This document shows positions 11,821 to 24,670 of a stretch of 64,000 nucleotides of DNA, in pieces. The DNA is from Arachis hypogaea. Lineage: Eukaryota > Streptophyta > Magnoliopsida > Fabales > Fabaceae. The first letter of the stretch is position 1. Each line of letters opens with the position of its first letter. Made by a program: the position numbers and the translations under genes. The stretch lies in NCBI RefSeq assembly GCF_003086295.3, contig NC_092038.1:132545132-132609131 (forward strand), in the 5' to 3' direction. The notes beneath the pieces were generated by a model. That model saw nothing but the letters and a program-made list of their open reading frames with translations. It was not told the origin of the DNA and searched no databases.

Positions 11821-13188
11821 TCTCTTATAGATGAATTTATTATGTTTAATTTGAAAGTTTATTATAATAAAAATTAATTTTAATATACTATAAAAATATT
11901 TTACATACAACTATATTTAATTATATTTGTTTTTTTAAATAATAATTTATGCAATTAATGTAAAATTAATTATTTTTTATTAATATAATATTATGTGATT
12001 AAATATATTTATAAAATTACTTTATATTAACAATACATCAAAATTAAATTCTTATTATAATTAGTAAATATTTATTAATAAGTTCAAAGTATGCTTGATC
12101 TGATAATCTTAAAATAAAAAAGGTGGTTTAATAAATGGTCATAGTAAAATAAAGTATTGGTTTAATAATAAAATTTAATTTTAATGCACCATCAATTTTA
12201 TACATATATTTAATTATATAATTTTAAATGATTATTTAGAATAATAAATATAATTGAATAATTATATAAAATATTTTACATTGTTAATATATTAAAATTA
12301 AATTAATAGTATAAAATAAAATAAAATAAAAAGTTGTGTAAGGTCATTTTTGGACAGGTCTATATTGTTCTTATAGACTAATAGACATATATTTTAATGC
12401 TCACCTAATAAGAATGTAATAATAATTTTCATATTAATTAGATTGCTTTTAAAATAGAAAAACTAATTATTTATACTCATAAATTTTATGAATGATAACA
12501 AAAATATTTGTTAAAGAAAGAAATTAATGTACTTATTATTGAAGATGGATTCCGTATGATAAATATATTCAAATTTTAAATTTTTATCTTTTTAATAAAA
12601 TTTTTAATTTATTCTATCTTCTACCTTCAACTTTAATTCTATCACTATCTATTTTTTTTCAAATATCTTATTTTTACATTTCTCCATTCCACTACTTTAA
12701 CCATCTTTTCTACTATTCCACCACCACCATCATGACGACATTAACATCATCACGACAATCATCATCAACAGCATCTTTATTACTCCTTCTCTTAACATCA
12801 TTTCTTTTGTAATCACGATACTTGCATTCGATTCAAGCATTAAACCAAAAATTAGTTGTTTAATACTGAAAACTAAAAATTTGACCAGTGGATACCAAGC
12901 AAAAACTAATATACCTTGACCTCCTTCTCTCTAGATACAGTCCTTTCATGATTATTGATGGTAAAAAAATGGTGGCTAACCTTTATCTCCAACCTTTATC
13001 TCTCTCTTTTTTTTTTATCCCAAAATTTTTAAAATCCTTCATTAGCACCACCGTTATTACTTGCACTGCCATTACCACTATCAACACACAAAACCTGGTG
13101 GCCATGGGCTCTCTCCAATGACGACTCCAAGCTCTACTCAGCACTGTCGATCAATGGAAAAATGGACTGTCGGTGGAGTATCTTCATG
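11432..13188. other. AT-rich intergenic DNA, no gene seen
   Basis: Contains a perfect (TA)n microsatellite at about 11769-11817. Near 12720-12790 there is a CAT/CAC trinucleotide-rich stretch. Frames at 12888-13258 show no domain. The stretch at 13090-13188 continues after 20349 once the hAT element is removed. Confidence 0.5.
11769..11817. repeat. (TA)n microsatellite
   Basis: About 24 uninterrupted TA units. Confidence 0.97.
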
Positions 13189-13391
13189 CCATTTTGTAGG
13201 GGTGAACACGGGTAGCGAGTACTTGATTATCCATCCAAATTCGAACCGAATCAATTAAATTGGTTCTGTAACCAATGGATAATTAGGTGTAACCCGACTA
13301 AACTGATGACCTTTGTTAATGATTGGTTCGGATATCAGTTTTGGGGGTGGGGAACCCAAACCAACTCGTAAACCCGATCATATATTAATTA

Positions 13392-13394
<3 letters not shown>

Positions 13395-13455
<61 letters not shown>
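13395..13455. repeat. (TA)n microsatellite inside the hAT element
   Basis: About 30 TA units in the left subterminal region of the hAT element. Confidence 0.97.
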
Positions 13456-13458
<3 letters not shown>

Positions 13459-14517
13459 TTTTAGTGAGTTTTCCAACTCGTAACCCTAACACTGTTTTAC
13501 AAGTGGCGCCCTCTTAGGCTCTCAGTCTCTCACCCCATGGAGTAAACAAACCCAAAAATCCTAGCAGAGACAGAGCTTCCTCCCACCTCACCGTTACTCA
13601 CGCAACTAACTTCTCCATCAGGCGTTAGGTGCATCGTCTTCTCCATCTTGTCCGCGTGGGACCGTCAAGCACATCGTCGTCCTGGTAGCAACAGCGACGC
13701 AGCAACCAACTTCCTCTCCATCGTCGGCATCTCCATCAGCATCGTCGTCCGGGATTTCCTCTCCAATAGTCAGCTTCATTTTCGGTCAGTCGTTTCCTCT
13801 CCAACAGCCAGCTTCCTCCAGACTCCAGCGTCGTCTTCTCCAGTCACTTAGTCAGGTTAGCGTATAACTTTTGGGAAATGTTATATGTTAAAGTGTTGAT
13901 TATTTTATTTTCTGTTCAATTTTTGAAATTATACATTCTTAGTTCTTGTTGAATAAAGCTCTTGATCACTCTGAATCAATCCTCTTTGAGACCTAAATTG
14001 AAGTTAAATATACATTTTTAGTCTCCTGTTGTTCAATCCTCTTATTCACTCTGAAGCAATCCTCTTGTTCAATTTTTTAAATTGTACATTCTTAGTCCTC
14101 TGTTGTTCAATATATTTGGAGTTAAACATCCAAATTGATTAGGCTATCACCACTTCTATTTTAGGGACATATTGCTTGTAATGTTTATAAATAATCTGGG
14201 TTCAATGTTGGATCAGGATCGCCTGTGTTGTTGTAATTGTATAATCAATTAAGTGATTAACAAATATTCTGTAGTAAGGTTTTCTAATTGTACTAATTGG
14301 TTAATAACTTATTATAATACTTGTACTAATTAATTAATGTCAAGATCAGATAAAATACATGACTTCTCTGATTTTATGAAATAATAATATATAGAGTTTT
14401 GCTAATAATAAATATCCTAAAAATTAATATTGAATATCTTTATAAATTTGATGGATCTGTACTTATTTTATGTATTTTGCAGATTCAAAAATTGGGAAAA
14501 TTAATTCTAAAAGTGAT

Positions 14518-16625
14518 ATGGTTGTTGAAAGTACTTCTTCTCCAAGTGCAACCACTCTCGCTGTTATTGACGATGATCTTTCTGGTGGAACATCGCAAAT
14601 TTCAGCTCCTCCACCATTGTCTACCTCAAATCCTTCATCAGAAACACAGACCGAAGCTATTGGAGCTACTGGTGAGCCTCTAAAAAAAATAAAACGTAAA
14701 CCCAGTAGGGCACCTAGTTTAGTATTTGTGCTCATTTTTCTAAAAATTCTCAAAAAGAAGCATGCTGCAATTATTGTAAAAAAAAATATGCATGCAATAG
14801 TTCTAATCATGGTACAACAAACTTGCATAAATATTTAAGAATTTGCACTAAAAATTCTCATAAGCAAGTTGAAAAGGGACAAAAAATTATTGCACTTGGA
14901 AGGCAATTTGAGGATGACCCTAATGCAGTTACTATGAAGCTTGTTGATTTTAATCAAGAGGAAACTCATCTTACTCTTGTAAATATGATAATTGTTGATG
15001 AACTTTCTTTTAAATTTGTTGAGGCTCAAAGTTTTAGACAATTTATGAGTAAAACACAACCTAGGTTTAAGGTTCCTTCCCGTTGGACAATTGCTAGAGA
15101 CTGTATAACTTTGTTTAGATATGAGAAAGAGAAGTTGAGAAATTTGTTATCTAAAAATCGTCAAATAGTTTTCTTTATTACCGATACTTGGACCTCAAAT
15201 CAGAATTTGAATTATATGTGTGTGACTGCGCATTATATTGATGAGCCTTGAACATTGCATAAAAAAATATTGAATTTTGGTTTGATTACTGATCATAAGT
15301 GTGAGACTATAGGGAGAGCCTTAGAACAGTGCTTGCAAGAGTGGGATATTAGAAGGATATGTTGTGTAACTATTGACAATGCTAGTGCTAACGGTATTGC
15401 AATTTCATATTTATTTAGAGACATGGGTGATTGAAATGGGTCAACATTATTAAATGAAAAATTCATGCATATGAGATGTTGTGCTCACATATTAAATCTA
15501 ATTGTCGGTGATGGTGTGAAAGAGATTGATAGCTCAATAAATAAAAACAGAATTGCATGCAAATTTGTTAGGTCATCTCCTACTAGGATGCAAACTTTTA
15601 AGAGGTGTGTTCAAGAGGCTAATATAACTTGTAAGACTAGTGTAGTGTTAGTTATGCATACTAGGTTGAAATCTATCTATTTGATGTTAGAAGTTGCTGA
15701 GAAGTTTGAATCGACTTTTAGTCGACTTAGTTATCAAGACTTATTTTATTGTTGGCGCTTGAGTTTGAAGGAAGACCTCCTGATGCTAATGATTGAAAAA
15801 GGACATGTGTGTTTGTGAAGTTCTTGAAAATATTTTATGATGCAACTCTTACTTTTTCTGATTCTTTAAATGTTACATGTAATAATTTTTTTAATAAATT
15901 GTGTAATATTCAAAAAACTTTGAATAAGTGGAGAAAGAATAATAATGTTGGTTTGTAAAAGATGGCGACACAAATGAAAATGAAACTAGATAAATATTGG
16001 GAGAATGATGGCATAAATTACTTTTTTGTGGCTATTTTTTTATTTTCGTTACAAGTATGAGTATGTTGAGTTTTGTTTTAATCGGGTGTATAAGTTGAAT
16101 CAAGCCAAAGATATGTTGAAAAAATTGAAGGATATCATTCATAAGCTATTTGAGTATTATTCCATAATATATCCCCTTTTGGATGGTAGTTCTTCTACTA
16201 GTTTTAATTCTAGTATTGCCTCTCATGATCATGGGGTTGGTGGTGAAAATGCAAATGAGGAGGAAGATGACTTTAAGGATGAGTTTAGATTGAGGGTTAA
16301 AAAAAAGCAAGGTGAGATCAAAAGGAATGAGTTGAAAAGATACATGAAAGATGATGTGGAGGATAACATTTCCAGTTTTGACATTTTGCGTTGGTGGAAA
16401 TTGAATTCAATGAAGTATTATGCTCTTACTTACATGGTTAGAAATTTGTTGGCTATTCCCATCTCTATTGTGTCATTTGAGTCGGTATTTAGTACTAGTG
16501 GTCGTGTGCTTGACCAATTTAAAAGCTCATTAAGTCCTTCTACTATTGAGTCTCTAAATTTGCTCACAAAATTGGCTGAGGACTCAAGAGCAAGAGCAGA
16601 TACATTATTTAAAGTAAGAATTTGA
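14518..16625 (+). pseudogene. hAT transposase (BED finger, RICESLEEPER-like), decayed
   Basis: Probable start ATG at 14518 gives [13 protein letters not shown], then a basic [11 protein letters not shown] stretch. A BED-type zinc finger with a C-x2-C pair and an H-x5-C end lies around 14761-14850 but is crossed by a frameshift. From 14823 the frame reads a typical hAT core: VPSRWTIARDC, TDTWTSNQNLNYM, CCVTIDNASANG, CAHILNLIVGD and YLMLEVAEKFE. In-frame stops interrupt it near 15249 and 15432, and further damage lies between 15818 and 16026. The C-terminal dimerisation domain (16360-16610) retains LRWWKLNS, LAIPIS, FESVFSTSGR and LSPSTIESL. The same set of domains marks active Ac-like transposases; this copy cannot make one. 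Confidence 0.9.
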
Positions 16626-17211
16626 GGATCAAGAAAAATTTGAATTAAGTAACTATTTTTAAATTATATTTTTTAAATCATTATGTAATTGTTGTTATTG
16701 TTGAGTCTTTAATAATAATTTAATTACTGTTAATGCAGAATTTTCAGCTATAACAATATCTAATCAAGTCATTGGAGTTGATGTTGTTTACAGCAATTTG
16801 AGGTTAACATTTTTCACTAATTATTTGTTTGTTGAGTTACTTTCAATTAATCAATTTCATATATTAACATTAGCTAATTATATGCTGATTTTTCGAAGGT
16901 CACGATTTCTCTCTTGAACATGCTTAATTGGTTGATAGAATGAAGGATTATGAAGTGAAGACTTTGAAAACTAGACAAATATTTCTATTGCACTTTTGTA
17001 TTTAACTTCTAATAATGTTTAGATTTTAATGTGTTTTGATTTTAGCTTCTTTGAAAGATTATTCACTAGACTTTTGTATTTAGTTTCTAATATTTCTATT
17101 GCACTTTTGTATTTCTATTAGACAAAGATTATTCACTATTAATATGCTTGGATTTTAATGAGCTTAGTTTTTAATGTATTTAGTGTTTAATATATTTGGA
17201 TTATTTTTATT

Positions 17212-20094
17212 GGCTCAGGATTCGGTGGTCCCAGAACCTTTGGACCACTTAATGGTCCCATTAAAAAACATGTTTTTAGAGTTTTTTAATAATTGCTACA
17301 TAGTCTTTGAACTAATTTTAATTACAAATTAACCCCATATATTTTATTTAATTATAAAAATTATTTTTATTTTATAAATTATTATTTTATCAATTATCTA
17401 TTATATTTATTAATAATCAAATACAAAACAACAACCAATTATATACTCTATTGATCCTAATAAAGTTTTTGGCCATTCCAATCGATTAAAATATTAAATT
17501 TGATCTCGTGACGTTCGTCCATGGCTTCCAAATCGTGTTTCCTTGAAATTCAATCGATTGATTTATCAAAACAATCGATTGAATTGTAACTCAATCGATT
17601 GAATTACAGTGTATCACAAAACAATCGATTGAAATTGTTAGGTAGAATGGTTTTTACTTAAACCAATCGATTGTTTATACTTTCCAATCGAATGAATGCC
17701 CAAAAACAATCGATTGTTTTTGTTACTCAATCGATTAAATTCACGAAAACAACATGAATTTGCCAAATACAATCGATTGGAAAGTGATGACATTGAAGTT
17801 TTAGCCAAATTCAATCGATTGGTAATGTCATCCAATCGATTGGAAGGTGATGAAATTGAATTTTTTGCCAACTTCAATCGATTGGTAATGCTACCCAATC
17901 GATTGAAATGTATCCTGCGTCTATTTCAATCTTGTTATCTTTTTAAAAATTATCTTATTATTCATCTATCTTATCTTTAAAATTCTATCTTCAATTTTTG
18001 CTGTTTTATTTTGATGTAGATAAAGTAATCTTATCTTTTCCTTAATATTAACATTATAAATTGGTGAATAATCCATCACTAATTATTCAATCCCACCATT
18101 AAAATCGTGTATCATTTTCTTTGATTATAAAAAATTTAATTGTTTTTCTTTGGAACATCTATCTACTCAATATCCAATTTTTTTTAATTTTTTATCCGTC
18201 TATTTAATATCCACTATTTCTTCATCGTTAATCACCGTTGCAGTAATCAGCAAAGGTCCAATCAAGTTTTTCATTGTAGTGTTCAAAAAATAAACCATCG
18301 TTTTGATTACAAAATCGAGGTCAGTGAATAGAATCTTTAATTTTGCAATTATTCGTTTCGATACTTTATTTGTGAAATTGATTGTGTAAGAAAAAAATTT
18401 TTTTTATCTTTTATTAATTCACAAAAATTGAGAAATACTAAAAAATAAATAGATGTTATTATTTTTTATTATTAATTAATTAGCTAGTAACAAGGGATGA
18501 ACCTAGAGGGGGCAAGTAGTGGCCTGGACACCCCAAAATTTTAAGAAACTATACTTATTTATAACAATTTATATTAGGAATACAGAGGGTTTGGTGTCGA
18601 ATATTTTTTCCTATTTTACCCCTATGTTTATAATCTAAAACAACATACTTAATCACGTACTCACGTTCTGTAAATTTTGCATTAACCCATGATAGAATGA
18701 TGTAACTGCTTGTTAAGATATTCTTATTGGATGTAAATTATTGTTACAAATATTTTTATTAAGATATGCTTTGAATGAATAAAAGTAGAATAGTTCAATA
18801 AGGATTAATTTAAAAAAAAAATTTACACTAATAAATTTTCTCTTCAAATTATTAACGTACTTTTTTAATATACTCTAAGTACCTACACAATATATAATAT
18901 CAATTAGCGTTCAAATTTAAGTTCCAATATTATTATTAACGAGAGAGGTTTATTCATTTTTTAAAAAATTTACACACAATAAGTTTTGTATCAATATATC
19001 ATGATTCATTTTAAAAATAATATTTATTCATCTAAGTTATAGAGTGTCTTGAAAAATCATATTTAAATAATTTTTTTATTTTTTAACTATTTTATATTTT
19101 TAGATTGAAAACTTTATATTTTTTATTCAAGCTTTATTTTTATATTTTATTTTAATTTTCTTATTCAAAACTATTAATATGAATTTTTATTTTGTAGGAT
19201 AAATAAAAAGATGAAATTTTTTTAATAAATTAAATTATTGAAAAACTTACTTATTATAAAAGAAATTAAGTATATTTCTTGATTATAAGAATACATATAA
19301 TTCACTTTTGAATATAATCAAAATAAATATAAGTTTATTTAATTTTTTAAAATTTACATTAATTATTAAAATTATAACATAATGAATGTACTCCTATACA
19401 AATTTATTCTTATTTTTGTGTTTTATTTTAATTTTGTTAAACAAAAAAGTTTAAATATTATTTACTTTTAATTGGGTAGCATTACCAATCGATTGAAGTT
19501 GGCAAAAAATTCAACTTCATTACCTTCCAATCGATTGGATTACATTACCAATCGATTGAATTTGGCTAAAATTTCAATGTCATCACTTCATGTTGTTTTC
19601 GTGAATTCAATCAATTGAGTAACAAAAACAATCAATTATTTTTGGGCATTCATTCGATTGGAAAGTATAAACAATCGATTGGTTTAAGTGAAAATCATTC
19701 TACTTTACAATTTTCAATCGATTGTTTTGTGATACACTGTAATTCAATCGATTGAATTTCAAGGAAACACGATTTGGAAGCCATGACGAACGTCACGAGA
19801 TCAAATTTAATATTTTAATCTATTGGAATGGCCAAAAGCTTTATTAGGATCAATAGAGGATATAATTGGTTGTTGTTTTTGTATTTGATTATTAATAAAT
19901 ATAATAGATAATTGATAAAACAATAATTTATAAAATAAAAAATAATTTTTATAATTAAATAAAATATATTGGGTTAATTTGTAATTAAAATTAGTTCAAG
20001 GACTATGTAGCAATTATTAAAAAAACTTTAAAAATATGTTTTCTAATGGGACCATTAAGTGGTCCAAAGGTTTTGGACCACCGAATCCTGAGCC
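17212..20094. mobile_element. Long-TIR Mutator-like element, non-autonomous, TSD ATTTTTATT
   Basis: The insertion lies within the hAT element downstream of its transposase stop. A perfect 9-bp duplication ATTTTTATT (17203-17211 and 20095-20103) flanks terminal inverted repeats that begin GGCTCAGGATTCGGTGGTCC. The TIRs are very long, about 688 bp on the left (17212-17899) and 624 bp on the right (19471-20094); the right arm has lost one or two internal repeat units. The interior (17900-19470) is AT-rich without a transposase. A 9-bp TSD with long TIRs is the hallmark of Mutator-like elements. Confidence 0.92.
17476..17902. repeat. Cluster of CAATCGATTG palindromes in the left MULE TIR
   Basis: About fourteen copies of the 10-bp palindrome CAATCGATTG or one-base variants occur in about 430 bp, spaced roughly 20-50 bp. 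A mirrored set lies in the right arm (about 19489-19760). Confidence 0.9.
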
Positions 20095-20348
20095 ATTTTT
20101 ATTGATGTTACATGTTTATTGTACTTGTTGAATTTTTAAAATAATTTTTTTTATGAATTTCAAAGTCATTGGGTACCCAATTAACCGAATCAAATCAATC
20201 CGTTTTTAATCGATTTAGTTTGGTTCGGATACATGCACAAAAAATTATAAATTCGAACCAAATCAAACTAATTACATTTTGATCAGTTCGGTTTTAATTT
20301 CACCTTGAATCCAAACCAAATCGATCCGTACTCGTCCCTACTATTTGG

Positions 20349-20648
20349 TGGGCATGGAATCGACTTGGCTTCTGTCTGACGAAGCAAACTTGTCGGGCGC
20401 AGGTGGCAATGGAGCAGGTCACAAAAAAGAGTGAATTCCTGGATCTCTGAGTTTCTACGCAATTATTTTGTCTTTAAATACTCTGAAATCAGGAGGCATG
20501 GTGGTGATGGTAGGAGTTTTAAAAATTAAAAATAAAGAGTAGAATAATTTAAAGATTTTATTCAAAAATCAACAAAATTTTAAATTTTAATATTTTGTAG
20601 TACGAAATTTATTTTTAATGAGTACAACATTAAATCATTTGCTAAATT

Positions 20649-20694
<46 letters not shown>

Positions 20695-21599
20695 TGGTTC
20701 TTTAATTTATATATGTAGGGAGCCCTTTTCCATTGTTAGTAGCTTGTATGCACGACCGCAGTGGCAGTCAGGCAGTGTTTATAATCAGAACACGTACAAT
20801 TAATTTGAGTTTAGGGTACAAGGGTTTAATATATTGATACATTTATTTGACAAAGACGAAAATTTAAATTATTATTCAATTAATTTCATCATATAAATAT
20901 CTTTGAAAAGTATATCTGACTAAAAATTTTTAAAAACATAATTTTTTAAATTTTTACTATATTAAATATATTAAAAACTTAAGAAGTTCTATTATTATAT
21001 TTTTTACATGTGTATTTAGAGTTTAGAATACATTTTAGCCACGTCTATTTTTTTTCCGATGATTTTAACTTAGACTATTGTAAAATAGAACAATTTTGTC
21101 TATTATCCGACTAATTTATTATTATTATGTCAATAAAAGTATTTGACTAAATTAATTTAAATCAAAGGGCTTACAAAACGAAATATACGATGGAATAACG
21201 AACAATAATACATCAAAATTATTAATAATAAATTGTTTATGTTAATGTAGGTATAGATTTTTTAAACGATCATTGTCTCACAGCATATATATTTTTCAAA
21301 TTAAAATATTTAGTTTTGAATGAGTCGTGAGTATTATTAATTATTTATTTGTTTTTGGAGAACTAGGAGTCTACCATGCAACATGAAAAGATTTTCAGAA
21401 AGATAACGTACAAAAAAATAATTTATTAGGTGTACATTAAAATCAGTTGTTAAATTTAATAATTAATATAAAATATATATAAAAATATATAATATACGTA
21501 AAAATAAATTAAATTATATAAATATTAATATACAAATATATGATAAGTGATTTTAAATTATAAATATCAATTGTTTTCTCCCGTATTAAACTACAGTCA
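20349..21599. other. AT-rich intergenic DNA, no gene seen
   Basis: Holds a (TA)n microsatellite at 20651-20693. Otherwise no motif, domain or inverted-repeat structure was found. Confidence 0.5.
20651..20693. repeat. (TA)n microsatellite
   Basis: About 21 uninterrupted AT units. Confidence 0.96.
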
Positions 21600-21602
21600 T
21601 AA

Positions 21603-21979
21603 AGTAGCGTTTGTTTTGAGGTACTGAGACAAAGACGGAGATATTGAGATTCAGTGTCATGTTTGTTGGTTCAGATACTGATACTAAAATTACTGTCTCT
21701 ATTTTTAAAATTTCAATATTTCAGTATCTCTAAAATATGAGAATTCAGGAAATTAAAATTTGTAGAGATGGAGACCGAAACTTTAATAACATTTTATACA
21801 TAAAATATCCTCATTTCAATTAATTAATTCCAATTTTACCCTTTGTACAAATTAAATTAAAGTTTTATTCTTGTTTTAATTTCTGTCTTTTATTTTACAC
21901 CAAACAGAATATTAAAATTTATTTCAATTTCTATCTCAGTCTCAATCTTTCCATCTCTGTCTTTCCACTAAACGCTACC
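21603..21979. mobile_element. MITE, 377 bp, possible PIF/Harbinger type
   Basis: The ends are inverted AGTAGCGTTTG and (mirror) GGTAGCGTTTAG, followed inward by GAGACAAAGACGGAGA on the left and the matching TCTCTGTCTTTCC on the right. A TAA trinucleotide flanks both sides (21600-21602 and 21980-21982), which would fit the 3-bp TSD of PIF/Harbinger MITEs. A 3-bp TSD can occur by chance, so the superfamily call is weak. Confidence 0.65.
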
Positions 21980-21982
21980 TAA

Positions 21983-23208
21983 CGGAATTGGAAAAGGTTA
22001 AAAAACAAATGTTCCCCATTATTGGTGCAACTCTATTTTATTTTTACTATAATTAATATACAGTTTTCTTTTATAAATCACAAGGTAGTTCATGGTCCTT
22101 AAACCACCAACCAAGCCAAATCTTCTGGTATCTTTAAAATAAACAGTTAGTGGATAAAAAATAACTAATTTGCTAAAATTAATGCACATCATGCGTGTCT
22201 TTGTACCAATCAAATTTGGTTATGACCATGTGGTCTCCATATAAAATGAGACTGAATTGTGGATTAGTATAAGTATAGTAGTACTAATAAATAATAAATA
22301 TAATTCAACAAAACCAAACAAAATCTTCTAGTTTTTTCTTTATTTAGACCTGTTTGATGAATGCTTTCCGATCCCAAGAAACCATTGTTTTAGATATTAG
22401 GTGAACTTCTTCTAGCTCATTCCCCACTTTAATTAGTAAACTAGTGATGACTATTTAAGTTGATGATAAACATTCCATATAATATATAGTAGTAGTAATA
22501 GGTGATAACGAGAAGATAAGATAACAATGAGTTGGAAATTATTATGATAGAGTTTCAGTGTGGCAATTATTGGGCATGAGAAACTCTTTCGGCTTTAGAG
22601 GAGAAGTGATAGAAAAAGAGGGCCGTTCAAAACTAGCATAGGATTCTAATATTTTCCCTCCACATGTGCTTTGTCGCTATATTCATATGAGTCCATCCAT
22701 GAACTAACTTATAATATATCACAAAAGCATTATAGAGTACCTTCCCCACTATCGATACACCAAGTGGGTGGGGGTCATTAGAGACACATAATATGGTTTT
22801 TTATGCATATCAAATCGAATTGTTCATGTTTATAAGAGTAGTAGTACTATAGTCAACTAACTAGGATTGAACTAATAACTTGGTGCAAACTTCTTTTTAT
22901 GATAGGAATTTTAGACCTTACTCTGCATTGAATATTGTGCAAAAGAAGTACTTTTTTTTTTCATATATATGGAGATGTGGGGCATATTGTGTGCAATTCT
23001 CTCGTGTATGTGCTACCCTAACTAGTAAAAAAAAATAGAGAGCCAATTATAGTATAAATTAATTTTTTTATTTTAAAATTTAAAAAAATAAGATAGTGGA
23101 GAGTTATTTTTTTATTTTATTGTATAATAAACTTATTTTTTAACTAGTTGGTTAGAATTCACTTCACTTCTAATTGATTATCTAAATGGGTAAAAAATGT
23201 GAAAATTC
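21983..23208. other. Intergenic DNA, no gene seen
   Basis: No domain, tRNA or known microRNA sequence was recognised. Only short frames without motifs are present. Confidence 0.45.
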
Positions 23209-23328
23209 AGGTGCAGTCGACTTCGTGTGAAGTTAATAGCTGAGAGTCGTTGGATGAAAATTTAGTCAAATCAATCAAATCATCTAACGACTCTCAAGTA
23301 TCAACTTCACGTAAAGTCGCCTTAACCT
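23209..23328. mobile_element. 120-bp palindromic MITE
   Basis: The sequence folds back on itself. The left arm AGGTGCAGTCGACTTCG and onward is the inverted copy of the right arm ending AAAGTCGCCTTAACCT, with about 50 bp per arm and a central AAATTTAGTCAAATCAATC-like loop. No clear TSD was found. Transcripts would form one long hairpin. Confidence 0.8.
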
Positions 23329-24212
23329 AAATATTTAGGTAAAAAAAAAAAGTCATTTACTTTAATGTTTGAACTGGTACGCAAAAGATCATGAATGTAT
23401 AATACTAGGACGAGTAATTTTAGTCAAAACAACAAGATCATGCATAAAGTATGTTATTTTTGTCTTTTGAAGTTTATTTTTTTATATTTTTAATTTATAC
23501 TAAAATTATTTTTAAATATTAATTCTATCTAAAATATTAGGAATAAAATAAAATTTATATAAAAGTAATTTTAACACAAATAAAAAATATATATTAAGAA
23601 AAAAATTGAATAAAATTAAATCATATAGATATTCTTAAAAAAATTGTAAACAGGAAAAATATATATTTTATCGATTTATCGTAAAATAATAATTAATATT
23701 AAATAAATTATAAGAGATAAAATATTAAATAGTGAAATTTGTGAAAAAGAATATGAAAATAGGAGTTAGGGTGGGGCTTATGATGGATGAGAGTGAAGAA
23801 TGAGATAGGAACCGTGCAGCATCTGCCTAACTCTTTTGAAAAGGATTGTACCTCCCAACTTGCAAGTTTTGGATCACATTCTTCTCTTATATTTGACTTC
23901 GTATCTCTCATCATGTCTCTATTTTTTATTTTTTATTGTACGCGTGTTTGTGAACAGTAGTCACACATCATAGTCATCCATACATGGATATGGATACTAG
24001 GTTGAAAGTTGAATACAATCTCCATAAATCGCTATGGTAAAGAAATAAAACTAGCAACAGTTAATTAAGATACAATTTTTATTAATTAATTTGTTTTCCC
24101 TATACAGAATAGTCCTAATCTCCGATCCTCTAGTTAGGACTAAGGAGAAGTAAGGTAGACATAACAGAATGAAATGCTAGGTAGGTAGGTCTAAGATTGA
24201 TGATTTTAATTC
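23329..24212. other. Intergenic DNA downstream of the SMR gene, no gene seen
   Basis: AT-rich. A degenerate open frame at 23708-23914 has no recognisable motif. The last 100 bp are probably the 3' untranslated region of the minus-strand SMR gene. Confidence 0.45.
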
Positions 24213-24581
24213 TCAACTAACATGGCGGATGAAGACGGTTTCTAAGTCAGGTGGGTTGAAGAACTCTCTGATAACACCAACACCACGGAAATTATTGCAC
24301 TTTGAAGAAGGTTTTCGCTTCTTCTTTGGAGCAGGTGGGCACGTTAATATTCTTGGGATTCTTGATTCAACACTTGTTGGGGTTGTTGTACACTCAGCAT
24401 CCTCTGCTTCTGCTCCTGTCTCTGCTTCTTCTTCTTTCTGATCCCTGTCAATGTCAAGGGTAGTGGTGTTTATTGGTTTCAATGGTGCACGCAAAGAGAT
24501 TCCAGCGATGACCCATTTTCTGTTACTGTGATCTGAGTCGAATCCTCCGTCTACTTGCGCCGCCTTCTCGGAGAGTCCCAT
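24213..24581 (-). CDS. SIAMESE-related (SMR6-like) cyclin-dependent kinase inhibitor
   Basis: An intron-less frame of 122 codons plus stop. Proteins of this plant family bind CDK-cyclin complexes in the nucleus and slow the cell cycle, often promoting endoreduplication or stress arrest. Features seen: an N-terminal MGLSEKAAQ start, RKWVIAGISLRAPLKPI near residue 20, an acidic linker (KEEEAETGAEAEDAE), a TPTSVESRIP block, a CPPAPKKKRKP block (also a likely nuclear signal), and the C-terminal REFFNPPDLETVFIRHV motif that marks SMR6/SMR8-type proteins. I chose the second in-frame ATG because the family usually begins MG; the upstream ATG at 24590 would add only MNN. No truncation is visible, and length fits the family. 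The exact orthologue (SMR6 versus a close paralogue) is not certain. Confidence 0.88.
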   Translation of the reverse strand: MGLSEKAAQVDGGFDSDHSNRKWVIAGISLRAPLKPINTTTLDIDRDQKEEEAETGAEAEDAECTTTPTSVESRIPRILTCPPAPKKKRKPSSKCNNFRGVGVIREFFNPPDLETVFIRHVS

Positions 24582-24662
24582 GTTGTTCACTCACACACAC
24601 GAAAAGAGTAAGAAAAAGAAAGTGTTTATATGTGTGAAGAGTATATATGTAAAGGAAGGGAA

Positions 24663-24670
24663 TATATATA
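24663..24670 (-). promoter_or_regulatory. Possible TATA box of the SMR gene
   Basis: TATATATA on the minus strand lies about 80 bp upstream of the start codon, a plausible position for a short-leader gene. In DNA this AT-rich it could be coincidental. Confidence 0.3.

Larger units (their letters stand above)
13197..20340 (+). mobile_element. hAT (Ac-like) transposon with nested MULE
   Basis: The left end TAGGGGTGAACACGGGTAG and the inverted right end TAGGGACGAGTACGGATCG are imperfect terminal repeats. The 8-bp flanks CCATTTTG (13189-13196) and CTATTTGG (20341-20348) match 6 of 8. Subterminal DNA at both ends is rich in GGTTCGG and AACCGAA motifs. Inside are a GC-richer leader region (13500-13860), a (TA)n tract at 13395-13455, a decayed transposase (14518-16625) and a Mutator-like element at 17212-20094. 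Removing that insertion and one copy of its TSD leaves about 4.25 kb, a normal size for an autonomous Ac-like element. Confidence 0.82.

Noticed and set aside
17638..17980. Frames on both strands translating to repeats of NRL-type residues
   Set aside because: They arise from the repeated CAATCGATTG palindromes of the MULE arm; no start context or domain.
22560..22700. Possible small RNA gene in less AT-rich DNA
   Set aside because: No match to any conserved plant microRNA I know and no hairpin seen.
24229..24441. 70-codon plus-strand frame opposite the SMR gene
   Set aside because: Antisense of the conserved SMR coding sequence.
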